Positions 33,360 through 42,090 of a DNA stretch of 64,000 nucleotides are shown piece by piece (position 1 is the stretch's first letter; the number at the start of each line of letters is the position of its first letter). The translations under genes were made by a program, and so were the position numbers. The stretch lies in NCBI RefSeq assembly GCF_036639235.1, contig NZ_JAVWJB010000002.1:1-64000 (forward strand), given 5' to 3'. The notes under the pieces were generated by a model that did not search any database, was not told where the DNA came from, and was given only the letters and a program-made list of their open reading frames with translations. This DNA comes from Clostridium_AB sp036639235. GTDB lineage: Bacteria; Bacillota; Clostridia; Clostridiales; Caloramatoraceae.

Positions 33360-34010
33360 CTAATCTAAGCTTAAAAAGCTCTTAACAGTTCCCTCAACGT
33401 CTTCTGCTGAGAATACTGCTGATCCTGCTACTAATATGTTAGCGCCTGCGTCAAGTACTTCTTTAGCATTTGACAGTTTAACTCCACCATCTACTTCAAT
33501 ATCAACAATAAGACCTCTTTCATCTATCATCTTTCTTATTGCTGATATTTTTCTAAGAGCTGAAGGAATAAAGCTTTGCCCTCCAAACCCTGGATTAACA
33601 CTCATAACAAGAACCATATCTATATCCTCAATTATGTAATCAAGACATGATATATCCGTTGAAGGATTAAGCGCAACCGCCGCCTTAACACCAAGCTGCT
33701 TAATTCTTTGTACAACTCTGTGTAGGTGCTTTGTTGCCTCTACATGAACACATATAATATCCGCTCCTGCTGATGCAAATTCTTCAATATATTTTTCTGG
33801 TGACTCTATCATAAGGTGCACATCTAAAACCATATTAGTTTTGCCCTTAAGTGCTGATACTACAAGTGGTCCCATAGTTATATTTGGCACAAAATGTCCA
33901 TCCATAACGTCTATATGAAGGTATTGTGCCCCTGCATTTTCTACTTTTTTAACATCTTCAAGCAATTTTGAAAAATCTGCTGATAATATTGATGGTGATA
34001 GTTTCATCAT
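33360..34010 (-). CDS. rpe: Ribulose-phosphate 3-epimerase
   Basis: 216 residues, a TIM barrel with LSPSILSADF, HIDVMDGHFVPN, VHLMI, MSVNPGFGGQSFI and EVDGGV. It interconverts ribulose 5-phosphate and xylulose 5-phosphate in the pentose phosphate pathway. It overlaps the rsgA stop by 4 bases (ATGA); a second ATG one codon in is an equally spaced alternative start. Confidence 0.96.
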   Translation of the reverse strand: MMKLSPSILSADFSKLLEDVKKVENAGAQYLHIDVMDGHFVPNITMGPLVVSALKGKTNMVLDVHLMIESPEKYIEEFASAGADIICVHVEATKHLHRVVQRIKQLGVKAAVALNPSTDISCLDYIIEDIDMVLVMSVNPGFGGQSFIPSALRKISAIRKMIDERGLIVDIEVDGGVKLSNAKEVLDAGANILVAGSAVFSAEDVEGTVKSFLSLD

Positions 34011-34882
34011 CTATTCCCCCTTCTACTACTCTCCTCAAGATCTTTTAGAATATTTAGATATGCTGTATATCTTTCAACAGGAATTATTCCATCTTCAACA
34101 TCCTGCTTTATTCTACATCCAATCTCTTTGTTATGTAAACATGTTGTAAATTTACATTCTCCTACTTTAAACTCTTTAAATTCATATTGAAGTTCTGATG
34201 GCTTAATAAAACTAAGATCCATAGATGAAAATCCTGGGGTATCAAGAACAAATGTATCCTCCGTCACCTCAATTAGCTGGGCATGACGTGTTGTATGACG
34301 CCCTCTACTTATCTTTTTACTTAGTCCACCGGTTTCCATTACAACACTTCCTTGAATCCTATTTGTAATTGTTGACTTACCAACCCCTGATGGACCTGCA
34401 AATACTGTTATTTTACCTTTTAAACATTCATGAAGATTATCAAGGCCATCTCCACTTAATGCATTGGCCCTTATAATCTTATATCCTATTTTTCCATATA
34501 TAGCCTCAGTTTTTTCAAATTCACCCTCATCAAGGTCTGCCTTATTAAGACATATTATTGCGTCTATACCATGATGCTCAATAACTATTAGTATCTTATT
34601 TAAAAGAGTATAGTTTACATCTGGGTTTTTTAGAGCAAATACAACCACTGCTTGATCAACGTTTGCAACATTCGGTCTAATAAGCTCTGAGGATCTTTCA
34701 TGTATATTTTCAATAGAACCTTTTAAGTCTCCAAGTAGCTCTATATCTACCTTATCCCCAACTAAAGGTGAAATCTTGCTTTTTCTAAATTTTCCCCTTG
34801 CCTTACATTCAATAATCTCACCTGTAGTGGTCTTAACATAATAAAACCCTGATATTCCCTTTACTATTACTCCTTGTTCCAT
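34007..34882 (-). CDS. rsgA: Ribosome small subunit-dependent GTPase RsgA (CpgA)
   Basis: 291 residues: an N-terminal OB fold, a circularly permuted GTPase (LNKAD before the P-loop FAGPSGVGKSTI, then DTPGFSS), and a zinc finger with CKFTTCLHNKEIGC. It releases from maturing 30S subunits on GTP hydrolysis; the Bacillus homologue is phosphorylated by PrkC, which is encoded directly upstream here. Starts at an ATG with GGAGAG upstream. Confidence 0.95.
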   Translation of the reverse strand: MEQGVIVKGISGFYYVKTTTGEIIECKARGKFRKSKISPLVGDKVDIELLGDLKGSIENIHERSSELIRPNVANVDQAVVVFALKNPDVNYTLLNKILIVIEHHGIDAIICLNKADLDEGEFEKTEAIYGKIGYKIIRANALSGDGLDNLHECLKGKITVFAGPSGVGKSTITNRIQGSVVMETGGLSKKISRGRHTTRHAQLIEVTEDTFVLDTPGFSSMDLSFIKPSELQYEFKEFKVGECKFTTCLHNKEIGCRIKQDVEDGIIPVERYTAYLNILKDLEESSRRGNR

Positions 34883-34900
34883 ATAACTCTCCTTAATATT

Positions 34901-36760
34901 TTAGTTGTTAGGTTTGGTTACTGAACCTGTTCCTGTTGGTGGCTTAGTTCCTTCACCACCGGACCCATTGCCATTTGAATCTGGATTAGTTCCAGGGTCC
35001 TTATCATCATCTATGTCACCATCTTCAACCTTATTAATTACTATATCAACAACGCTGCCTTCTTTAATATTCATACCTGATGATACACTTTGTTCAATAA
35101 CAACCCCATCTGGTTTTGATGAGTCATTTCCGTATCTAACACTTCCAAGAACTAATTTATTTCTCTCAAGAAGTTCCTTAACCTCATCAAATGTTTTACC
35201 CTTTAGGTTTGGAACCTTAGATAAAATTTCCTTAGGTCCATTACTTAAAGTTATATCAACTCTAGTTCCCTCTGGAACCTCCTGATTTGATTCTACCGAC
35301 TGGGACACTACCCTATCTTTTTCAATGCTATCACTAAACTCTCTCTTTACTTCTCCAAGTTCTAGACCTACAGCTTCAAGTTCTACTCTGGCCTCATCGA
35401 TTGTTCGACGCTTAATATTAGGTACACGAACAGTCTTAACACCTTCACTTACCGTTATTATAACAGTGCTTTTTTCTTTAACATTCATACCCTCGCTAGG
35501 ACTTACATCAATAACCTGGTCTAGGGGTTTATCAGATGCTATTTTCTTAATATCAACTACAAGATTTTTCTCCTCAAGAACCTTAATAGCCTCATCTTTT
35601 TTAAGCCCTATAACAGTTGGTATTTTAACTTCGTTTGGAGACCCTGAAAGAAAAGCAAATCCAATGCCACCTAAAAGTAAAATTCCTATAATAGCAAAAA
35701 TTATACCCTTCTTAATTCCCCTAGGTTTAGACTTAGACTTTTTCTTAATTCTCTCTTTACGATTTATTTCATATTCATCTTCCTCATCATAATCATCTTC
35801 AATTTCATCTTCATAATCATTGAAATTATATGATGACATATCTATTTTTTGAGTCTTATCATTAAGTGCTTTTTCTATTTCGTCTGTAGATATTACCCTA
35901 GTACTTTCATCTATTCCCTGTGAAATTAATGATACATTAGGATTTATATTTGCCTTTGATATATCGCCTAGCATTTCAGTTAAACTTTGATATCTTTTAA
36001 GTGGGTCCTTTGTTGTTGCCTTAGCAACAATATCCCATACTCCAACAGGAATATTAATATTATATGGTTTTGTAATATCTTCTTGTATATGCTTTAATGC
36101 AACAGCTATAGGACTTTCTCCATTAAATGGAACATCCCCTGTTAAAAGCTCATACATAACAATACCAAGTGAATATATATCTGTTTTACTATCTATAACA
36201 CTTCCCTTAGCCTGTTCTGGTGAAACATAGTGAACAGAACCCATTACTGTTTTAGTGTTTGTCATAGTAGCACTTGTTGCAGCTCTTGCTATTCCAAAGT
36301 CTGCTACTTTAACAACCCCCTCGTCTGTAATTAATATGTTATGAGGCTTAATATCTCTATGTATTATACCGTTTTTATGAGCATGCTCAAGGGCTCTTGC
36401 TATTTGCTTTGTAATATCAAGTGCCTGCTTATATTCAAGTTTACCATGCTTTTTTATGTAATCCTTAAGCGTTATACCATCTATATACTCCATAACAATA
36501 TAATATACACCATCTTCACTTCCTATATCGTATACATTTACTATATTAGGATGTGATAGACTAGCTACTGCCTGTGACTCACTTTTAAATTTCTTAATAA
36601 AATCCTCATCTGCTGTAAGTTCAGGTCTTAGGATTTTAACTGCTACATTTCTATTTAGAAGTTCACATTTAGCCTTATAAACAAGAGCCATTCCTCCGTC
36701 TCCTGCCTTCTCTAATAAGGTATATCTGTTACCAAGTACTTTCTTATTGAAATTACTCAT
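34901..36760 (-). CDS. prkC: Serine/threonine protein kinase with PASTA domains (PrkC)
   Basis: 619 residues. The kinase domain (1-270) has VAVKILRP with the ATP lysine, HRDIKPHNIL, ADFGIA and GSVHYVSPEQAKG. An acidic, lysine-rich juxtamembrane segment follows, then one membrane helix (IIFAIIGILLLGGIGFAFL) and three PASTA repeats (starting VKIPTVIG, VRVPNIKR, SKVPNLKG). A Gly/Asp/Asn-rich tail ends the protein. It senses muropeptides and wall state, and in Bacillus triggers spore germination. The ATG overlaps stp by 8 bases. Confidence 0.96.
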   Translation of the reverse strand: MSNFNKKVLGNRYTLLEKAGDGGMALVYKAKCELLNRNVAVKILRPELTADEDFIKKFKSESQAVASLSHPNIVNVYDIGSEDGVYYIVMEYIDGITLKDYIKKHGKLEYKQALDITKQIARALEHAHKNGIIHRDIKPHNILITDEGVVKVADFGIARAATSATMTNTKTVMGSVHYVSPEQAKGSVIDSKTDIYSLGIVMYELLTGDVPFNGESPIAVALKHIQEDITKPYNINIPVGVWDIVAKATTKDPLKRYQSLTEMLGDISKANINPNVSLISQGIDESTRVISTDEIEKALNDKTQKIDMSSYNFNDYEDEIEDDYDEEDEYEINRKERIKKKSKSKPRGIKKGIIFAIIGILLLGGIGFAFLSGSPNEVKIPTVIGLKKDEAIKVLEEKNLVVDIKKIASDKPLDQVIDVSPSEGMNVKEKSTVIITVSEGVKTVRVPNIKRRTIDEARVELEAVGLELGEVKREFSDSIEKDRVVSQSVESNQEVPEGTRVDITLSNGPKEILSKVPNLKGKTFDEVKELLERNKLVLGSVRYGNDSSKPDGVVIEQSVSSGMNIKEGSVVDIVINKVEDGDIDDDKDPGTNPDSNGNGSGGEGTKPPTGTGSVTKPNN

Positions 36761-37475
36761 AAATATCCTCCTTTCTAGCTACTATAAGTGAAATATTGTC
36801 TTTTCCTCCTCTAAGGTTTGCGGTTTCAACTATTTCATCTACACTACTTCCCTTAAATATAAATTCAAGTATTTCAGACTCTGTAACGTATCTTGTTAAT
36901 CCATCACTACATAAAATAAAATAATCATTTAAGTGGATAGCCTCTTGAAAAGTATCAATAACTACATACTTGTCAGTACCAACTGCCCTTGTTATAAGAT
37001 TTTTCATAGGATGAACACTTGCTTCTTCCTCAGTTATTGCTCCCTTTTTAAGAAGCTCATTAATATATGAGTGGTCCTCTGTAATTTGTCTTATAGCATT
37101 ATCTCTAACAATATAAGCCCTACTATCTCCTACATGTGCTATATATGCCCCATCCTTAACTACAAGTAGTGCTGTAATTGTTGTACCCATTCCGTTTAAT
37201 GTTTCTGATTCACTTGAATGCTTAAAAATATTTTTATTAGCTTCAAGTATAGCGTCTCTTAAAAGGTCTTCATAATCATCATAAATATTAAAGTTACTCT
37301 CTATATACTGATTAAGAGTATTTACCGCAATATCACTTGCAATTTCACCTGCATTATGACCTCCCATTCCATCAGCAACAATTAAAATGGTATAGTCCTT
37401 ATTCTCATATGTTAATATACTATCTTCATTAACTTCCCTTACCATTCCAATATGGGTAGTTTTGTTGATTCTCAA
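36753..37475 (-). CDS. prpC: PP2C-type serine/threonine phosphatase (PrpC/Stp)
   Basis: About 240 residues. Metal-binding PP2C motifs are VREVNEDS, VADGMGGHNAGE, CSDGLTR and GGKDNISLIV. It reverses PrkC phosphorylation and is coupled to prkC by an 8-base overlap. I place the start at TTG 37475, because GAGGTG lies 6 bases upstream; an earlier TTG at 37493 sits before that site and overlaps rlmN. Confidence 0.95.
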   Translation of the reverse strand: MRINKTTHIGMVREVNEDSILTYENKDYTILIVADGMGGHNAGEIASDIAVNTLNQYIESNFNIYDDYEDLLRDAILEANKNIFKHSSESETLNGMGTTITALLVVKDGAYIAHVGDSRAYIVRDNAIRQITEDHSYINELLKKGAITEEEASVHPMKNLITRAVGTDKYVVIDTFQEAIHLNDYFILCSDGLTRYVTESEILEFIFKGSSVDEIVETANLRGGKDNISLIVARKEDIYE

Positions 37476-37485
37476 ATCTATCACC

Positions 37486-38514
37486 TCAGTCAAGCTTATT
37501 TAAATATTGTCTCCTTAGCTGACCACATGCTGCGTCGATATCACTTCCTAATTCACGTCTAACAGTTGTGCTTATTCCACCTCTTTCAAGAATAGACTTA
37601 AACTCATCCACTCTTTTTTTGTTGGATTTTTTGTAGTCTCTTTCTTTTACTTGATTAATTGGTATTAAATTAACATGACAAAGCATACCTGAAAGAAGTC
37701 TTATTAGCTCCTCTGCAAACTCCCTATGATCATTAACCCCATCTATTAATGAATATTCAAATGTAATTCTTCTTGATGTCTTATTTATATAATATCTACA
37801 GGCTTCCATTAACTCATCAAGACTATATTTTCTAGCTATAGGCATAATCTGCTTTCTAGCCTCATCGTATGGTGAGTGCAGTGATATCGCAAGTGTAACT
37901 TGGCTATTATCATCTGCAAGTCTTTTTATTTCTGGTACAAGTCCACATGTTGAAATTGTAATATGTCTCATGCCTATATTAATTCCATCCCCTGAGTTAA
38001 CAAGTGACAGGAACTTCATAACATTTTCGTAATTATCAAATGGTTCCCCAGTTCCCATTAAAACAATATTAGATATATTCTCACCAGTATCTAACTGAAC
38101 CTTTAGTATCTGACCTATCATCTCACCTGCTGTAAGATCACGGTTTTTACCTCCGATAGTAGATGCACAGAATGTACACCCCATTCTACATCCTGCTTGA
38201 GTTGAAATGCATATAGAGTTTCCGTGTTTATACTTCATAAATACACATTCTATTACATTTCCATCCTTCATAGACATAAGATACTTTATAGTACCATCAA
38301 CCCTAGACTCCATTTTGCCTACAATATTCATATTACATATGTATGCATCTTTTTTCAACTTTTCTCTAAGATCTTTTGATAAATCACTCATATCATCTAT
38401 ATCTTCTATTGATTTATGAATCCATTTAAAAATTTGTTTTGCTCTAAATGGCTTTTCTCCAATTTCTTGTAGATATACCTTAATTTCATCTATTGTTAAA
38501 TCTCTTAAATCCAC
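37486..38514 (-). CDS. rlmN: 23S rRNA (adenine-2503-C2)-methyltransferase RlmN
   Basis: 342 residues. CRMGCTFC is the radical SAM cluster motif, MGTGEPFDNYENV follows, and DIDAACGQLR near the end carries the catalytic cysteine. It methylates A2503 of 23S rRNA and A37 of some tRNAs. I start at the GTG at 38514, one base after the rsmB stop, with AAGGAG 6-7 bases upstream; a longer frame from an ATG at 38556 lies inside rsmB and lacks a ribosome site. Confidence 0.95.
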   Translation of the reverse strand: MDLRDLTIDEIKVYLQEIGEKPFRAKQIFKWIHKSIEDIDDMSDLSKDLREKLKKDAYICNMNIVGKMESRVDGTIKYLMSMKDGNVIECVFMKYKHGNSICISTQAGCRMGCTFCASTIGGKNRDLTAGEMIGQILKVQLDTGENISNIVLMGTGEPFDNYENVMKFLSLVNSGDGINIGMRHITISTCGLVPEIKRLADDNSQVTLAISLHSPYDEARKQIMPIARKYSLDELMEACRYYINKTSRRITFEYSLIDGVNDHREFAEELIRLLSGMLCHVNLIPINQVKERDYKKSNKKRVDEFKSILERGGISTTVRRELGSDIDAACGQLRRQYLNKLD

Positions 38515-38515
38515 T

Positions 38516-39859
38516 TTACTCTCCTTTTTTTGAAAGCTTTGCAATAAAGAATCCATCTGTATCGAATTCTCCAGGTAAAAGCTTTACATATCCTTTACTT
38601 GCAGTATCTATATTAAATGGTATGTATGAAGAAATATCCTCAAGCATAAAATCATTGTTATTTTTAAGGAAATTGTTTATAACATCTTCATTTTCTTCCT
38701 CTGTAATTGTACAAGTACTATAAACAATCTTCCCACCTTTTTTAAGGTATTTTGAAGCATTATTAAGTATTTTTTCTTGTAAACTAGCTAGACTTTCAAT
38801 ATCTTCTTCTTTAATATTCCATCTTATCTCTGGCTTCTTTCTAATAATACCAAGTCCTGAACAAGGCACATCAACAAGAACCTTATCAAATTTACCTATA
38901 AACTCTTCATTAAGCTGTGCTGCATCATTAACCATTGTAGTTATTATATTAATCGAAAGTCTTTCTGCTGCCTCATTTATTAACTTAAGCTTATGTTCAA
39001 ATACATCACATGAAGTTATGCTTCCCTCATTATTCATTATTTGGGCCATATACGTTGATTTTCCACCTGGTGCACTACATAGATCTAATACATTCTCACA
39101 TGCTTTAGGTGCAAGACAAATAGGTGCAAGCATTGAACTCTCATCTTGAACAGTAAAATGTCCATCTATATATAGGCTTGTTTTTTCTAGTGAAGATAGT
39201 CCCTTAACCTTAACAGCATCTTCTACCTTACTTTCATATATAGTGCATCCACATGCCTCTAAGGACTTTACTAAATCACCCTTATTAGTCTTTAAATTAT
39301 TTACCCTTAATGTTAACTTAGGAGACTTATTACTCATTTCAAGGATAAGCTTTGATTTTTTAGGTCCAAAGCTTTTAAGAAGCTTCTTTATGAACCATTC
39401 CTGCTGTGAGTATTCAACTGCCATATTTTGAATTTTGTCCTGTATATTAATATTGTAGAACTCCTGCTTGTTTCTAAGTAGGTTTCTAAGTAATGCATTT
39501 GCAAATGCACCATGTCTCTTGCTTTTTTCCTTTGACTTAATAATTTCTACAGCCTCATTAACAGTTGCAAAATCAGGAACCCTATCTAGAAAATATATTT
39601 CATATATAGCACATCTAAGTGTACATAAAGTCCACATGTCTATATTTTTAAGTTTAATGCTAGAGAATTTTTTAATAGTGTAATCTAATCTTTTTTTCCA
39701 TCTAATAGAACCATATAGTATTTCTGTCGCAAGTGACTTATCACTTGGTGAAAGCTCTGATTTATTAAAATTATTGGTAAGCTTTAAATTTGAGTATGCT
39801 CCCTTTTTCTCTATATCATACAGCGTTTTAACTGCTACATACCTTCCGTTACTCTTCAT
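38516..39859 (-). CDS. rsmB: 16S rRNA (cytosine(967)-C(5))-methyltransferase RsmB
   Basis: 447 residues: an N-terminal NusB-like helical domain (to about residue 150) and a C-terminal SAM methyltransferase with DLCSAPGGKSTYMAQ, VDVPCSGLGIIRKKPEI and the catalytic YSTCTI. It makes m5C967 in 16S rRNA. It overlaps nothing upstream; rlmN follows after one base. Confidence 0.95.
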   Translation of the reverse strand: MKSNGRYVAVKTLYDIEKKGAYSNLKLTNNFNKSELSPSDKSLATEILYGSIRWKKRLDYTIKKFSSIKLKNIDMWTLCTLRCAIYEIYFLDRVPDFATVNEAVEIIKSKEKSKRHGAFANALLRNLLRNKQEFYNINIQDKIQNMAVEYSQQEWFIKKLLKSFGPKKSKLILEMSNKSPKLTLRVNNLKTNKGDLVKSLEACGCTIYESKVEDAVKVKGLSSLEKTSLYIDGHFTVQDESSMLAPICLAPKACENVLDLCSAPGGKSTYMAQIMNNEGSITSCDVFEHKLKLINEAAERLSINIITTMVNDAAQLNEEFIGKFDKVLVDVPCSGLGIIRKKPEIRWNIKEEDIESLASLQEKILNNASKYLKKGGKIVYSTCTITEEENEDVINNFLKNNNDFMLEDISSYIPFNIDTASKGYVKLLPGEFDTDGFFIAKLSKKGE

Positions 39860-39960
39860 TTTATCCTCCGCGTGTTTTATTATATATAAAAATATACCTA
39901 AAAAATATTATATATTTTATTCTTTCATTTGACTATAAAATTAATACATAAAACTAATAT

Positions 39961-39988
39961 GAGGGTAAAACTTAAAAGCTTTACCCTC
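39961..39988 (-). terminator. Weak hairpin after the zinc peptidase gene
   Basis: GAGGGTAAA (39961-39969) pairs with TTTACCCTC (39980-39988) with additional inner pairs; the minus strand continues ATATTAGTTTT, so the U tract is poor. Confidence 0.45.
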
Positions 39989-39993
39989 AACAG

Positions 39994-40674
39994 TTAATCA
40001 TTACTTCTATTATATATAAGTATTAATCTTGCAAGTTCTAATATAGAGGTTAATGCTGCTGCAACATATGTTAAAGCTGCTGCTCCTAGAACACTTTTAG
40101 CACTACCAATTTCATCAGAATATAAAATATGATTACTTTCAAGTAGTTTAAGTGCCCTTGCACTTGCATTAAATTCTACTGGAAGAGTTATAACTTGAAA
40201 TGCCACCGCACCTGTAAAGAATATTATACCAAGTAGTATTAAATTAGATGCTGTAAATAAAATCCCAAGTATAATAAACACCCATGAAAGATTAGACCCT
40301 ATATTTGCTACCTTAAATAATCTATGGCGTAACATTAGTGGTGAGTACCCCTCAGCATGCTGAATAGCATGGCCTGTTTCATGGGCTGCAACGCTTATAG
40401 ATGAAATACTATTACCATAGTAAACATCCTCAGATAACCTAATTACTCTGCTTATCGGATCATAGTGGTCAGATAACCTTCCCCTTGTTACTTCTACTTG
40501 AATAGAATATAACCCTTTAGAGTCTAATAATTTTCTTGCAACAGTAAATCCTGTTTCTCCCATTTTAGATGGGATATTTAGATATTTACTAAATGTTGAT
40601 TGTACCTTAAACTGTGCATATAAACTAAGCAGTAGTGCTGGTACAATAATAATATAAGTTGGATCAAATATCAT
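39994..40674 (-). CDS. Zinc metallopeptidase YugP family, membrane-bound
   Basis: 226 residues with an N-terminal membrane segment (YIIIVPALLLSLYAQF), the zinc site VAAHETGHAIQH, and two further membrane helices after it (WVFIILGILFTASNLILLG). It is a DUF/peptidase family M48-like neutral zinc protease, active at or in the membrane; substrates are unknown. I start at the ATG at 40674, because AGAGGTG is 7 bases upstream and the ATG at 40680 lies against it. It sits between fmt and rsmB, a common clostridial position. Confidence 0.88.
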   Translation of the reverse strand: MIFDPTYIIIVPALLLSLYAQFKVQSTFSKYLNIPSKMGETGFTVARKLLDSKGLYSIQVEVTRGRLSDHYDPISRVIRLSEDVYYGNSISSISVAAHETGHAIQHAEGYSPLMLRHRLFKVANIGSNLSWVFIILGILFTASNLILLGIIFFTGAVAFQVITLPVEFNASARALKLLESNHILYSDEIGSAKSVLGAAALTYVAAALTSILELARLILIYNRSND

Positions 40675-40687
40675 ATACATTCACCTC

Positions 40688-41617
40688 TTACTTCAGTACT
40701 TCTCCTAAAGCCAACGTATTACCATTTAAGAAACTTTGTGCATCTAGTCTTTTTCCCCCAACTTTTTGAAGCTCTTTAATAAGAATAGCTCCATTTTTGC
40801 AGTTTACTACAATTCCTTCCTTTGAAGCTTTTAGAACTTCACCAGGACTCTTTAAGTTATTTCCTTCACACTTACATGCAGACCAAATTTTTAGTGTATC
40901 TTCTCCATAATAAGTGTAGGCACCTGGCCATGGAATAACTCCCCTAATCAAATTATATATAACATCTACATCATTATCCCAGTTAACATGACCTAAGTCT
41001 TTTTTCATCATATGTGCATAACTTGAAAGGCTATCATCTTGTTTTTCAGGGGTAATATTTCCACTTTCAATTAAAGGAAGGACCTCCGACAGTGCCTCTC
41101 CACCTAGAATCATTAATCTATCGTGAAGTTCACCTGCTGTTTCCTCTTCAAGAATTTGAATTTCCTTCTTTAAAAGCATATCACCTGTGTCAAGACCTAC
41201 ATCCATTTGCATTATAGTAACTCCAGTTACCTTATCACCATTAATAATAGTCCAGTTTATAGGAGCTGCTCCTCTTAAACTTGGAAGTATTGATGCATGA
41301 ACATTAATACATCCGTACTTTGGAATATCTAGTATTTCCTTAGATAATATTTGTCCATAGGCAACTACTACAATTACATCTGGATTATGAGCTTTAATCT
41401 CTTCTATAACTTCTGGTTCGTTTTTTATGCGGTTTGGCTGTAAAACCTTAATATTATGCTTAACCGCAACCTCCTTTACAGGAGTAAACTGCATCTTTTG
41501 ACCTCTTCCCTTTGGCTTGTCAGGTTGAGTAATTACTAAAGATACGTTATGCTTATCTACTATGCTACTTAGTGAGTGTGCTGCATAGTCTGGTGTTCCC
41601 ATAAAAACTATATTCAT
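40688..41617 (-). CDS. fmt: Methionyl-tRNA formyltransferase
   Basis: 309 residues. MNIVFMGTPDYAAHSL, the catalytic HASILPSLRGAAPINW, QMDVGLDTGDML and the C-terminal OB-fold are all present. It formylates initiator Met-tRNA. It lies 14 bases after def, its deformylation partner. Confidence 0.97.
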   Translation of the reverse strand: MNIVFMGTPDYAAHSLSSIVDKHNVSLVITQPDKPKGRGQKMQFTPVKEVAVKHNIKVLQPNRIKNEPEVIEEIKAHNPDVIVVVAYGQILSKEILDIPKYGCINVHASILPSLRGAAPINWTIINGDKVTGVTIMQMDVGLDTGDMLLKKEIQILEEETAGELHDRLMILGGEALSEVLPLIESGNITPEKQDDSLSSYAHMMKKDLGHVNWDNDVDVIYNLIRGVIPWPGAYTYYGEDTLKIWSACKCEGNNLKSPGEVLKASKEGIVVNCKNGAILIKELQKVGGKRLDAQSFLNGNTLALGEVLK

Positions 41618-41630
41618 AATCTAATATACC

Positions 41631-42077
41631 TTACTTTGATACCCTTTCTACAAATAGTGTTCCATTAAGGTGGTCAACTTCATGACAAATTGCTCTTGCA
41701 AGGAATTCTTCCCCTGTTAATTCATAATGGTCTCCCTTAATGTTTTGGAATCTAACTGTAACTACATTTGGTCTTTCTACCTTATCAAAAACACCTGGAA
41801 TGCTTAAGCACCCCTCGTCGTCTATTTGGCTTCCCTTTTGATCTATTATCTCTGGATTAATAAGAACATATACTCCATTCTCATCACCAATATCTATAAC
41901 AACAACCTGCTTTAATACACCAATTTGTGGTGCAGCAAGTCCAACACCCTCTGCTTCATACATAGTATCTATCATATCTTCTATAAGAGTTTCAAGTTTT
42001 TTATCGAAAACCTCTACTTTTCTACACTTTTTCTTTAAAACATCATCGCCTATTTTTCTAATCTCTCTTAATGCCAT
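41631..42077 (-). CDS. def: Peptide deformylase
   Basis: 148 residues with the three motifs GVGLAAPQIG, EGCLSIPG and HEVDHLNG, giving the Cys-His-His metal site. It removes the N-formyl group from nascent proteins. AAGGAGG lies before the ATG; it lies 14 bases after priA and 14 before fmt, and is probably cotranscribed with both. Confidence 0.97.
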   Translation of the reverse strand: MALREIRKIGDDVLKKKCRKVEVFDKKLETLIEDMIDTMYEAEGVGLAAPQIGVLKQVVVIDIGDENGVYVLINPEIIDQKGSQIDDEGCLSIPGVFDKVERPNVVTVRFQNIKGDHYELTGEEFLARAICHEVDHLNGTLFVERVSK

Positions 42078-42090
42078 AATTCTTTCCTCC

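Noticed and set aside
36341..36556. Antisense frame in prkC
   Set aside because: Opposite-strand shadow of the conserved kinase domain; no ribosome site or promoter.
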